Part shown: positions 9,812 to 21,995 of the stretch, piece by piece
Layout of the letters: each line of letters starts with the position of its first letter
How positions within the stretch are numbered: position 1 is the first letter of the stretch
Assembly (NCBI RefSeq): GCF_932526225.1
Contig: NW_026019272.1
Location: 1 to 32,588 of the forward strand
DNA length: 32,588 nt
Direction: 5' to 3'
DNA from: Nematostella vectensis
Lineage: Eukaryota; Cnidaria; Anthozoa; Actiniaria; Edwardsiidae
Notes under the pieces: model-generated
What the model saw: the letters and a program-made list of their open reading frames with translations, nothing else
Told to the model about the DNA's origin: nothing
The model's database searches: none
Position numbers and translations under genes: made by a program

Positions 9812-12234
9812 TTATTCATCCGCCATATTTTTCCGGTTCTGTTAACCAAACCACAACCAATTTAATAAATACCCGAATGTACAATGGCCGAAACCGGAAA
9901 CAGCGACATCTATTTTCATCTAATACCCGTATAACCACGAGCGCAGTCCCCTCAGTTTCTAGCACAGAACACTTCCATGATATTCCCGCACAATAACAAT
10001 CATTCGTTGTATTCATCCGCCGTATTTAGCCCATTTTGTAAACCAAACCGCAACCAATTCAATAAATACCCGGATGTACAATAACCGGAAACGGAAACAG
10101 TGATATCTATTTTCATCTAATACCCGTATAACCACGAGCGCAATCCCCTCATAACCCCTCACTTCGCTACATACGGAATACCTGCAAGACAGACAATCCA
10201 AGAACCGCGAATACACATCTCGGACCAAGCCATGTACTCAGGCGAAGCCAGGCGATACACAGGTTTGGCAATTGCATGCACCACGCTTCACTAGAGGCAT
10301 TACTAACGAGCGTGTAGGGGCGGGTGATGAGGGCCTTATCATTCGAAACACGCTTCATATACGAATCATCTCCCTAGTTTTTTCCCCTTTTACTCCCACC
10401 ATCATCGCCGGTTTTCCCCTAGCTTTCCCCTAAGTCCCCCCGCTTTCATCTCCAGGTTCGTATATGACCAACCAATAGACCTCGCCCCCTGAAGAGAAGT
10501 CTTGGTTGGCGTTATATGCCTTTAGTTCTACATTTCGCAGAGCTCTTTGAAATGACCTACACACTTTTGTCTTATTGGTTTATTTTGTTATGTCCATTTT
10601 ACATATACATGCCGATTGTTTTCTTCGTGCCTTCGCCTTTTCCCCTTATCTCTTACCACCGATTATCGCTTCATCTGGGGAAAACTATCCTTCCTGTCTT
10701 GTTAACGTTTCAGCGTCATCTCCACTCTCACCGCACTCCCTTTGTCGCCTCCCGCGCCCCTACTTTATCTTCTTCTCGCCGTTTTACTAGCATCAATTTC
10801 CATTGTCCGCAATACACCATTTCACCGCTACAGAATTTTTTATCTTTTCTCGGCGTTTTCGCAACACTCATTCGGTCTCTGTTGTTGTTTAATTTCGCCT
10901 GTCAGTCATACCATTTACACACTTCATTAGATACATACCTCCACACATACCTCACCCTCCCCATTACCGCTCACCATTTCCTCCCTACAATCCCAACACT
11001 TTTCTTTCTCTTATCCTACACATTACTTTCCCACCCTACACACAACACACTTTCCCATAAACACTACACAGTCTTTTCACAATATCCCTGCTTATCATTC
11101 TGTTCACACTCACATTATCCCCCTTTATCAGATTTTATTAATGCCGCCATCACATCCGCTACACAACACTAACAACAAGCTTCCGATTTTAACTGTTTTA
11201 ATCTCCACATAATACCATATTTACTAACCACCTTCTCTACTAAACAAAAAAACCCTTTATTCATAACTCTCATGTCGTTTTATTATCAACCCCATCTCTC
11301 ATAACAACCTTAACCCGTAGTCTCATAACCCATAATCTTAACCACCCGAACATAACCTTACACAATAACTTCTCCGTTTATTACAACCATTTAAGATTTG
11401 ATTTACATTCTTTCCTGTAGAATGATTTTGTTCCGATACACAACTTTAAGCTGGTTTCCGCTTTGTTAATCGCTTCACTTACAATTTATTCATCTAATCA
11501 GGCACGAGGCCACTCGAGTTTTAGCAAACAATTACCTCCGTTCCTATAACACATACGACCTCATTATTAATGGGGGAGATCTGCTAGAGCTTTTTTACAT
11601 TCTTTTCTGGAGAATGATTTTGTTCTTATACACAACTCCAAGCTAGTTTCTGCTTTGTAAATTGCTTTACTAACAGTTCACTCATCGGGTCAGGCACGAG
11701 GTCACTCGAGTTTAAACAAGCAATTATCTCCGTTCCTATAACACGTGCGATATCATTCTACACTCTAACCTTTTGCCATCGCTGTTAGAACCCTTTGTCT
11801 TTCATGCAACTCCATCAATACACATATTTTCCGTGCAAATTCGCATCATCCACGTGAACTTATCTATTTCATGGTAACGCATCGGCTTGTGTTAAAGCGC
11901 TAGTTCGTTCTAAATTTGGTCGCATAATTAACTTACCGTATATGCATTAGTACTACGTCACTTCCGTTCTATTCTTAACCCATAAAAGTTAGTTTTCTTT
12001 GGTTTCTTTAGTCTCATTATATTATTTCTTATAATATTTCTGCGCTACAATTTATTTTACAATTACTTTCGCTGTAACAGAAACTATTCTATTATTTTTG
12101 GCGGATTTTTCGACACCTTTTGGACATATTTCCTGTTCATTTTTTACATCATTTAGGCATTATATTCATACTCCATATTGTCATAGTAACGATCATGATA
12201 TACTATTTCATACCTAATAGTTCCCACAACTACA
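9812..12234. repeat. Ordinary-composition segment, unit 2
   Basis: Copy of the 2.4-kb segment described for unit 1, shifted by 7088 bp, with the same internal duplications and the same 218-codon ORF (10516-11172). Confidence 0.8.
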
Positions 12235-12570
12235 CCTACTCCACATCTCCCTCACCACCACTCTTACCTATACACCATACCAATTTTTTCCCCCACCAAC
12301 ACAGCCATTAGCCATCTCCATACCACACCGTATTATTATTATTATTTTTTTGCTTTTTCACCTACCCACCACACACTACCACAACCTACTGTAAAGTCCC
12401 ACTTTATCTTTCAACCACCCTCCACCACCTACTAGTCTAACCTGTCCGCCTCCCCTCCGTAATTACATTACTACCATCTCCACTCCACATTACCTTACTA
12501 GCCATCCCTCACCATCACCATCCAACATCACCATACCATACGATTACACCCACCTCACTACCACACCACT

Positions 12571-12669
12571 TTAGGCCCCTACGTCTTGGTACGAATACCC
12601 GATCCAAACCAAAAAGTTATGTACCATACGGGGAAAGTGCTGTATCACAATCTGTGATCCCAAGACGTA
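12571..12669. repeat. K block, full (unit 2, before M3)
   Basis: Full K with arms at 12580-12589 and 12660-12669. Confidence 0.85.
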
Positions 12670-14281
12670 CCCCCTCCCACACCTCCACGCCCCGACCCCC
12701 CCCACCACACCGCCACACTCCCCACCTACTCCCATACTAACACACCTCACCCCCCAAACCCTCCACTACCCACACCCTCCCACACCCACCTCACACCACT
12801 AGCACACTCCTCCCCTATACCCCACACCCCTCACCCCACCTACACACCTCAACTACACCCCAACATGCCACTACCACCACCCCTAGGCATACAGACCCCC
12901 ACACTACCCCACTACCCCAAAACCACACGCCCAAAAAACACACAACCACCCCGCCTACAACCACCTTCCCTCCTACACATAGTACAAACACATACATACC
13001 CACATCCCTCTCACAAATTAAATCTTACTCTATCCTTACCACACAACATACCTACCCACTACTACCACCCAGCTCTATACATGTCACAACCCCCTTTCTC
13101 TCCCCTCTTAAACCTAGCTTACCACCCAAGCACCCCCTTACCCACATCACCCGCACCCAACCACCCACCTACCCCACAACAAGCACCCCCTCATCCCTCA
13201 CCCCACAAACAGCCCCATACCCACTTCACCCATACCACGTCATCATACAACCCACCACGATTATTCAAAACCCCAACACAACACCAACACCCACCTAAGC
13301 CCCACACACCTACACATACACTTCCTTCCCCCCCCTCACACTTTCCTACACTCTCACCTAAAATATACACACCTAACACACCCTACACAAGCCAGACCCC
13401 TGCCAACACAAAAACCACACACCCCTTCCCCCCCCCGATGGCCACAACACTACTCACCCTACAACACACCAAACCAACCACACCCTACAGCAGCCACTAG
13501 TCCTACAACCAACGCTCCCCCCAACACCACAACCTACATACAGTCCAACCCCCCTCCCACCACACACACATCTACCCCTCCACACATAGCCTACCACATA
13601 CACACCATAGCATCCTACGACTATACCAACCAACCCACAACACACCAACCAGCCACACCCTACACCAGACACTACCCCACAACCAATTTCCCCCCCCCCC
13701 TACAAACACCTACATACAGCCCCCTCCCCAACCATACAAACATTTACCCCACAGCACAAAACCCAACTACAAACGACCACACCCTATAACCCACCCTACC
13801 TACCCACAAACCAACACCTTACGATCACCTAACATCATAACAATACATCATCACCCACATTTGCACCGTGGCCTCGCAGATTTTAGATCGTCCTCCGCAC
13901 CACCGCCATTTTAAAACACATAGACCCATCACGCTGAGTTGTGGGCCTTATCTGCTCCACATCCCCCTCGCCGCCGCTCTCGCCTATACACCGTGCCGGT
14001 TTTTTCCCACCAACACAGCCATTAGCCATCTCCACCCCACACCATATTATTATTATTTTTTTTCTTTTTCGCCTGCCCACCACACGCTACCACAACCTAT
14101 TCTATAGTCCCACTTTATCTTTTCACCACCCTCCACCACCTACTAGTCGAACCAGTCCACCTTTTCACCGTAATTACATTACTACCATCTCCACTCTACA
14201 CTATCTTACTAGCCATCCTTCACCATCACCCTCCAACATCACCATACCATATGATCACACCAACCCCACTACCACACCACT
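12670..14281. repeat. G-poor module M3 with tail A
   Basis: A 1.6-kb module between two full K blocks, paralogous to M2 but with about 230 bp more in the middle (about 13500-13735). Its tail contains a ~220-bp G-retaining island. The other copy is 5582-7193, and unit 3 lacks it. A 211-codon plus-strand ORF inside is Pro/His/Thr-rich and has no recognisable domain. Confidence 0.85.
13859..14080. other. G-retaining island (tail A), unit 2
   Basis: Same island in unit 2, essentially identical to the unit 1 copy. Unit 3 ends before this position. Confidence 0.7.
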
Positions 14282-14380
14282 TTAGGCCCCTACGTCTTGG
14301 TACGAATACCCGATCCAAACCAAAAAGTTATGTACCATACGGGGAAAGTGCTGTATCACAATCTGTGATCCCAAGACGTA
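14282..14380. repeat. K block, full (unit 2, before M1)
   Basis: Full K with arms at 14291-14300 and 14371-14380. Confidence 0.85.
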
Positions 14381-14415
14381 CCCCATCCCACACCCCCACG
14401 CCCCAAACCCCCCCC
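14381..14415 (-). other. G-quadruplex-capable tract (minus strand)
   Basis: Unit 2 counterpart of 7293-7327, directly after K. Confidence 0.65.
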
Positions 14416-15255
14416 ACCACACCGCCACACTAACACACCCCACCCCCCCAAAAAACCCACACACCCACCGCACACACCCCACGTCCCAGCCCTCCCCCCC
14501 ACACCTACCACTAAACGCGCCCTACTACCCACACCCCCCATACCCACCTCACACCACTAGCAAACTTCTCCCCTTTACCCCACACCCCTTACCCCACCAA
14601 CACAACTCAACTGAACCCCAACATGCCACTACCACCACCCCTAGGCATACAGACCCCCACACTACCCCACTACCCCAACACCACACGCCCAAAAAACACA
14701 CAACCACCAAACCCACAACCACCCTCCCTCCTACACATAGTACAACACACACACACCCACATCCCTCTCACAAATTATATCTTACTCTATCCTCACCACA
14801 CAACATACCTACCCACTACTACCACCCAGCTCTATACATGACACAACCCCCTTTCTCTCCCCCCTCAAACCTAGCTTACCACCCAAGCACCCCCCTACCC
14901 ACATCACCCGCACCCAACCACCCACCTACCCCACAACAAGCACCCCCTCATCCCTCACCCCACAAACAGCCCCATACCCACTTCACCCATACCACGCCAT
15001 CATACAACCCACCACAATTATTCCATACCCCAGCACAACACCAACACCCACCTAAGCCCCACACAGCTACACATACACTTCCTCCCCCCCTCACACTTTC
15101 CTACACTCTCACCTAAAACATACATACCTAACACACCCTATACAAGCCAGACCCCTGCCAACACAAAAACCACACACCCCTTTCCCCCCCCCCCACGGCC
15201 ACAACACGACTCACGCTACAACACACCAAACCAACCACACCCTACAGCAGCCACC

Positions 15256-15355
15256 TTAGGCCCCTACGTCTTGGTACGAATACCCGATCCAAACCAAAAA
15301 GTTATGTACCATACGGGAAAAAGTGCTGTATCACAATCTGTGATCCCAAGACGTA
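15256..15355. repeat. K block, full (unit 3, before M2)
   Basis: Full K with arms at 15265-15274 and 15346-15355. It has the same one-base length variant as 8167-8266. Confidence 0.85.
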
Positions 15356-15391
15356 CCCAATCCCACACCCCCACGCCCCAAACCCCCCCCC
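15356..15391 (-). other. G-quadruplex-capable tract (minus strand)
   Basis: Unit 3 counterpart of 8267-8302, directly after K. Confidence 0.65.
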
Positions 15392-16852
15392 ACCACCACA
15401 CCGCCACACTAACCACCTACTCCCACACTAACACACCCCACCCCCCTATAAAACCCCCACTACCCACACCCCCACCGCACACACCCCTACCACACCCCAC
15501 GGCCCAGCCCTCATCCCCACACCTACCACTAAACGCGCCCTACTACCCACACCCCCCATACCCACCTCACACCACTAGCACACTCCTCCCCTTTACCCCA
15601 CACCCCTTACCCCACCAACACCACTCAACTGAACCCCAACATACCACTACCACCACCCCTAGGCATACAGACCCCCACACTACCCCACTCCCCCAACACC
15701 ACACGGCCAAAAAACACACAACAACCAAACCCACAACCACCCTCCCTCCTACACATAGTACAACACACACATACCCACATCCCTCTCACAAATTATATCT
15801 TACTCTATCCTCACCACACAACATACCTACCCACTACTACCACCCAGCTCTATACATGTCACAACCCCCTTTCTCTCCCCCCTCATAACTGGCTAACCAC
15901 CCAAGTACCCCCCTACTCGCATCACCCGCACCCAACCACCCACCTACCACACAACAAGCACCCCCTCATTCCTTACCCCACAAACAGCCCCATACCAACT
16001 CCACCCATACCACGCCATCATACATCCCACCACGATTATTCCATACCCCAGCACAACACCAACACCCACCTAAGCCCCACACACCTACACATACACTTCC
16101 TCCTCCCCCCCTCACATTTTCCTACACTCTCACCTAAAACATACACACCTAACACACCCTATACAAGCCAGACCCCCGCCAACACAAAAACCACAACCCC
16201 CCCCCCCTTCCCATGGCCACAACACTACTCACCCTACAACACAGCAAACCAACCACACCCTACAGCAGCCACTAGTCCTACAACCATCGCTCCCTCCAAC
16301 ACCACACCATACAAACATTTACCCCACAGCACAAAACCCTACTACAAACAACCACACCCTATCACCCACCCTACCTACCCACAAACCAACACCTTACGAT
16401 CACCTAACATCACGATACATTACCACCCACATTTATACCACAACCTCACAAATTTTAATCGTCCCCCGCACCACCACCATTTTAAAACACATAGACCCAT
16501 CACACTTAATTATAAGCCTCTTCTACTCCACATCCCCCTCACAACCACTCTCACCTATACACCATACCAATTTTTTCACCCACCAACACAGCCATTAGCC
16601 ATCTCCACACCACACCACATTATTATTATCTTTTCTTTTTCACCTACCCACCACACACTACCACAACCTATTCTATAGTCCCACTTTACCTTTTCACCAC
16701 CCTCCACCACCTACTAGTCTAACCTATCCACCTCTTCACCGTAATTACATTACTACCATCTCCACTCTGCATTGCCTTACTAGCCATCCTTCACCATCAC
16801 CCTCCAACATTACCATACCATATGATCACACCCACCTCACTACCAAACCACT

Positions 16853-16900
16853 TTAGGCCCCTACGTCTTGGTACGAATACCCGACCCAAACCAAAAAGTT
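16853..16900. repeat. K block, left half only (unit 3)
   Basis: Same breakpoint as the half K in the other units. Confidence 0.85.
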
Positions 16901-19323
16901 TTATTCATCCGCCATATTTTTCCGGTTCTGTTAACCAAACCACAACCAATTTAATAAATACCCGAATGTACAATGGCCGAAACCGGAAACAGCGACATCT
17001 ATTTTCATCTAATACCCGTATAACCACGAGCGCAGTCCCCTCAGTTTCTAGCACAGAACACTTCCATGATATTCCCGCACAATAACAATCATTCGTTGTA
17101 TTCATCCGCCGTATTTAGCCCATTTTGTAAACCAAACCGCAACCAATTCAATAAATACCCGGATGTACAATAACCGGAAACGGAAACAGTGATATCTATT
17201 TTCATCTAATACCCGTATAACCACGAGCGCAATCCCCTCATAACCCCTCACTTCGCTACATACGGAATACCTGCAAGACAGACAATCCAAGAACCGCGAA
17301 TACACATCTCGGACCAAGCCATGTACTCAGGCGAAGCCAGGCGATACACAGGTTTGGCAATTGCATGCACCACGCTTCACTAGAGGCATTACTAACGAGC
17401 GTGTAGGGGCGGGTGATGAGGGCCTTATCATTCGAAACACGCTTCATATACGAATCATCTCCCTAGTTTTTTCCCCTTTTACTCCCACCATCATCGCCGG
17501 TTTTCCCCTAGCTTTCCCCTAAGTCCCCCCGCTTTCATCTCCAGGTTCGTATATGACCAACCAATAGACCTCGCCCCCTGAAGAGAAGTCTTTGTTGGCG
17601 TTATATGCCTTTAGTTCTACATTTCGCAGAGCTCTTTGAAATGACCTACACACTTTTGTCTTATTGGTTTATTTTGTTATGTCCATTTTACATATACATG
17701 CCGATTGTTTTCTTCGTGCCTTCGCCTTTTCCCCTTATCTCTTACCACCGATTATCGCTTCATCTGGGGAAAACTATCCTTCCTGTCTTGTTAACGTTTC
17801 AGCGTCATCTCCACTCTCACCGCACTCCCTTTGTCGCCTCCCGCGCCCCTACTTTATCTTCTTCTCGCCGTTTTACTAGCATCAATTTCCATTGTCCGCA
17901 ATACACCATTTCACCGCTACAGAATTTTTTATCTTTTCTCGGCGTTTTCGCAACACTCATTCGGTCTCTGTTGTTGTTTAATTTCGCCTGTCAGTCATAC
18001 CATTTACACACTTCATTAGATACATACCTCCACACATACCTCACCCTCCCCATTACCGCTCACCATTTCCTCCCTACAATCCCAACACTTTTCTTTCTCT
18101 TATCCTACACATTACTTTCCCACCCTACACACAACACACTTTCCCATAAACACTACACAGTCTTTTCACAATATCCCTGCTTATCATTCTGTTCACACTC
18201 ACATTATCCCCCTTTATCAGATTTTATTAATGCCGCCATCACATCCGCTACACAACACTAACAACAAGCTTCCGATTTTAACTGTTTTAATCTCCACATA
18301 ATACCATATTTACTAACCACCTTCTCTACTAAACAAAAAAACCCTTTATTCATAACTCTCATGTCGTTTTATTATCAACCCCATCTCTCATAACAACCTT
18401 AACCCGTAGTCTCATAACCCATAATCTTAACCACCCGAACATAACCTTACACAATAACTTCTCCGTTTATTACAACCATTTAAGATTTGATTTACATTCT
18501 TTCCTGTAGAATGATTTTGTTCCGATACACAACTTTAAGCTGGTTTCCGCTTTGTTAATCGCTTCACTTACAATTTATTCATCTAATCAGGCACGAGGCC
18601 ACTCGAGTTTTAGCAAACAATTACCTCCGTTCCTATAACACATACGACCTCATTATTAATGGGGGAGATCTGCTAGAGCTTTTTTACATTCTTTTCTGGA
18701 GAATGATTTTGTTCTTATACACAACTCCAAGCTAGTTTCTGCTTTGTAAATTGCTTTACTAACAGTTCACTCATCGGGTCAGGCACGAGGTCACTCGAGT
18801 TTAAACAAGCAATTATCTCCGTTCCTATAACACGTGCGATATCATTCTACACTCTAACCTTTTGCCATCGCTGTTAGAACCCTTTGTCTTTCATGCAACT
18901 CCATCAATACACATATTTTCCGTGCAAATTCGCATCATCCACGTGAACTTATCTATTTCATGGTAACGCATCGGCTTGTGTTAAAGCGCTAGTTCGTTCT
19001 AAATTTGGTCGCATAATTAACTTACCGTATATGCATTAGTACTACGTCACTTCCGTTCTATTCTTAACCCATAAAAGTTAGTTTTCTTTGGTTTCTTTAG
19101 TCTCATTATATTATTTCTTATAATATTTCTGCGCTACAATTTATTTTACAATTACTTTCGCTGTAACAGAAACTATTCTATTATTTTTGGCGGATTTTTC
19201 GACACCTTTTGGACATATTTCCTGTTCATTTTTTACATCATTTAGGCATTATATTCATACTCCATATTGTCATAGTAACGATCATGATATACTATTTCAT
19301 ACCTAATAGTTCCCACAACTACA
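16901..19323. repeat. Ordinary-composition segment, unit 3
   Basis: Copy of the 2.4-kb segment, shifted by 14177 bp from unit 1. One base in the inverted repeat near 17592 differs (G to T) and breaks the right arm. The 218-codon ORF lies at 17605-18261. Confidence 0.8.
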
Positions 19324-19659
19324 CCTACTCCACATCTCCCTCACCACCACTCTTACCTATACACCATACCAATTTTTTCCCCCACCAACACAGCCATTAG
19401 CCATCTCCATACCACACCGTATTATTATTATTATTTTTTTGCTTTTTCACCTACCCACCACACACTACCACAACCTACTGTAAAGTCCCACTTTATCTTT
19501 CAACCACCCTCCACCACCTACTAGTCTAACCTGTCCGCCTCCCCTCCGTAATTACATTACTACCATCTCCACTCCACATTACCTTACTAGCCATCCCTCA
19601 CCATCACCATCCAACATCACCATACCATACGATTACACCCACCTCACTACCACACCACT

Positions 19660-19699
19660 TTAGGCCCCTACGTCTTGGTACGAATACCCGATCCAAACC
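19660..19699. repeat. K block, truncated at array end
   Basis: Left part of K. It stops at the central A5 stretch and continues as a long A run into the decamer satellite. The break is within a few bases of the one in the half K blocks. Confidence 0.85.
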
Positions 19700-19720
19700 A
19701 AAAAAAAAAAAAAAAAAAAA
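19700..19720. repeat. A21 run at macrosatellite/decamer junction
   Basis: Twenty-one A residues between the truncated K block and the first decamer. K has an internal A5, and a decamer variant TCATCAAAAA exists nearby (19791, 19971), so an A5 microhomology join followed by slippage would explain it. A retroposed poly(A) tail is less likely. Confidence 0.8.
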
Positions 19721-21964
19721 TCATCATTAATCATCATTAATCATCATTAATCATCATTAATCATCATTAATCATCATAAATCATCATTAATCATCAAAAA
19801 TCATCATTAATAATCATTAATCATTATAAATCATCATTAATCATCATTAATCATCATAAATCATCATTAATCATCATAAATCATCATAAATCATCATAAA
19901 TCATCATTAATCATCATTAATCATCATAAATCATCATTAATCATCATAAATCATCATAAATCATCATAAATCATCAAAAATCATCATTAATCATCATAAA
20001 TCATCATAAATCATCATAAATCATCATAAATCATCATTAATCATCATAAATCATCATAAATCATCATAAATCATCATAAATCATCATCAATCATCATAAA
20101 TCATCATAAATCATCATAAATCATCATTAATCATCATAAATCATCATTAATCATCATAAATCATCATAAATCATCATAAATCATCATAAATCATCATAAA
20201 TCATCTTTAATCATCATTGATCATCATTAATCATCATTAATCATCATTAATCATCATTGATCATAATAAATCATCATTAATCATCATTGATCATCATTAA
20301 TCATCATTGATCATCATAAATCATCATTAATCATCATTGATCATCATTAATCATCATTGATCATCATAAATCATCATTAATCATCATTGATCATCATTAA
20401 TCATCATTGATCATCATAAATCATCATTGATCATCATAAATCATCATTGATCATCATTAATCATCATTGATCATCATAAATCATCATAAATCATCATAAC
20501 TCATCATAAATCATCATAAATCATCATAAATCATCATAAATCATCATAAATCATCATAAATCATCATAAATCATCATAAATCATCATAAATCATCACAAA
20601 TCATCATAAATCATCATTAATCATCATAAATCATCATAAATCATCATAAATCATCATGAATCATCACAAATCATCATAAATCATCATGAATCATCACAAA
20701 TCATCATTAATCATCATAAATCATCATAAATCATCATTAATCATCATTACTCATCATAAATCATCATAAATCATCATAAATCATCATTAATCATCATTAA
20801 TCATCATAAATCATCATAAATCAACATTAATCATCATTAATCATCATTAATCATCATTAATCATCATTACTCATCATTACTCATCATTACTCATCATTAA
20901 TCATCATTAATCATCATTACTCATCATTACTCATCATTAATCATCATTAATCATCATTAATCATCATTACTCATCATTACTCATCATTACTCATCATTAA
21001 TCATCATTAATCATCAATACTCATCATTATTCATCATTACGCATCATTACTCATCATTAATCATCATTAATCATCATTACTCATCATTACTCATCATTAC
21101 TCATCATTACTCATCATTACTCATCATTACTCATCATTACTCATCATTACTCATCATTACTCATCATTACTCATCATTACTCATCATTACTCATCATTAA
21201 TCATCATTAATCATCATTACTCATCATTGATCATCATTGATCATCATAAATCATCATTAATCATCATTGATCATCATTAATCATCATTGATCATCATAAA
21301 TCATCATTAATCATCATTGATCATCATTAATCATCATTGATCATCATTAATCATCATTGATCATCATAAATCATCATTAATCATCATTGATAATCATTAA
21401 TCATCATTGATCATCATTAATCATCATTAATCATCATTAATCATCATTGATCATCATTAATCATCATTGATCATCATTAATCATCATTAATCATCATTAA
21501 TCATCATAAATCATCATAAATCATCATTAATCATCATTAATCATCATTAATCATCATAAATCATCATAAATCATCATAAATCATCATAAATCATCATTAA
21601 TCATCATAAATCATCATAAATCATCATTAATCATCATTAATCATCATTATTTATCATTAATCATCATAAATCATCATAAATCATCATTAATCATCATTAC
21701 TCATCATTAATCATCATTAATCATCATTACTCATCATTAATCATCATTAATCATCATTAATCATCATTACTCATCATTGATCATCATTGATCATCATAAA
21801 TCATCATTAATCATCATTGATCATCATTAATCATCATTGATCATCATAAATCATCATTAATCATCATTGATAATCATTAATCATCATTAATCATCATTAA
21901 TCATCATTAATCATCATTAATCATCATTAATCATCATTAATCATCATTAATCATCATAAATCAT

Positions 21965-21967
<3 letters not shown>
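19721..21967. repeat. 10-bp satellite, block 2
   Basis: About 225 decamers, consensus TCATCATTAA, with variants ending in TAAA, TTAC, TTGA and rare forms (AAAAA, CAAA, TGAA, ATAC). The order of the variants is not random: marker units such as TCAACATTAA (20821) and TCATCAATAC (21011) recur in the same context in later blocks. No gene. Confidence 0.97.
19781..19830. other. Probable empty LINE insertion site
   Basis: The decamer order before 19790 (several TTAA, one TAAA, one TTAA) equals the order left of both LINE copies. The sequence from 19796 (AAAAA, then ~20 decamers in order, including the rare TCATTATAAA) equals the right flank of both copies, with one base different. Only TCATC (19791-19795) lies between. 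This is what an unoccupied target would look like. Confidence 0.75.

Positions 21968-21995
<28 letters not shown>

Larger units (their letters stand above)
7381..14468. repeat. Macrosatellite unit 2
   Basis: Second copy, 7088 bp, complete and in the same orientation as unit 1. It starts at the phase where unit 1 was joined to the satellite. It shares several single-base states with unit 3 against unit 1. Confidence 0.95.
296..19699. repeat. 7.09-kb macrosatellite array, 2.74 copies
   Basis: The sequence starting at 296 recurs at 7381 and at 14469, giving periods of 7085 and 7088 bp. Copies differ by scattered single bases and by homopolymer length only. Copies 2 and 3 share states against copy 1, for example near 1168, 1486, 5375 and 5446. 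The array starts inside module M1 and ends inside a K block. Within each unit are a nearly G-free C/A-rich domain and a ~2.4-kb segment of more ordinary composition. No credible gene was found, because the ORFs present are explained by stop-codon depletion in G-poor DNA. Near identity implies recent amplification or homogenisation. Confidence 0.96.
14469..19699. repeat. Macrosatellite unit 3, truncated
   Basis: Third copy, 5231 bp. It stops inside the K block that would start the M3 module, at the A5 stretch in the middle of K, and passes into a 21-nt A run and then decamers. It therefore lacks M3 and the G-retaining tail A. Confidence 0.95.

Noticed and set aside
19700-19720. Poly(A) tail of a retroposed transcript
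   Set aside because: The sequence before it is an internal point of a tandem 7-kb repeat and no target-site duplication was seen at 295/296, so a microhomology join fits better.
19721-21967. CRISPR-like or telomere-like array
   Set aside because: There are no spacers between repeats, and the 10-bp unit is unlike known telomere repeats (no G-run strand). It is a plain satellite.
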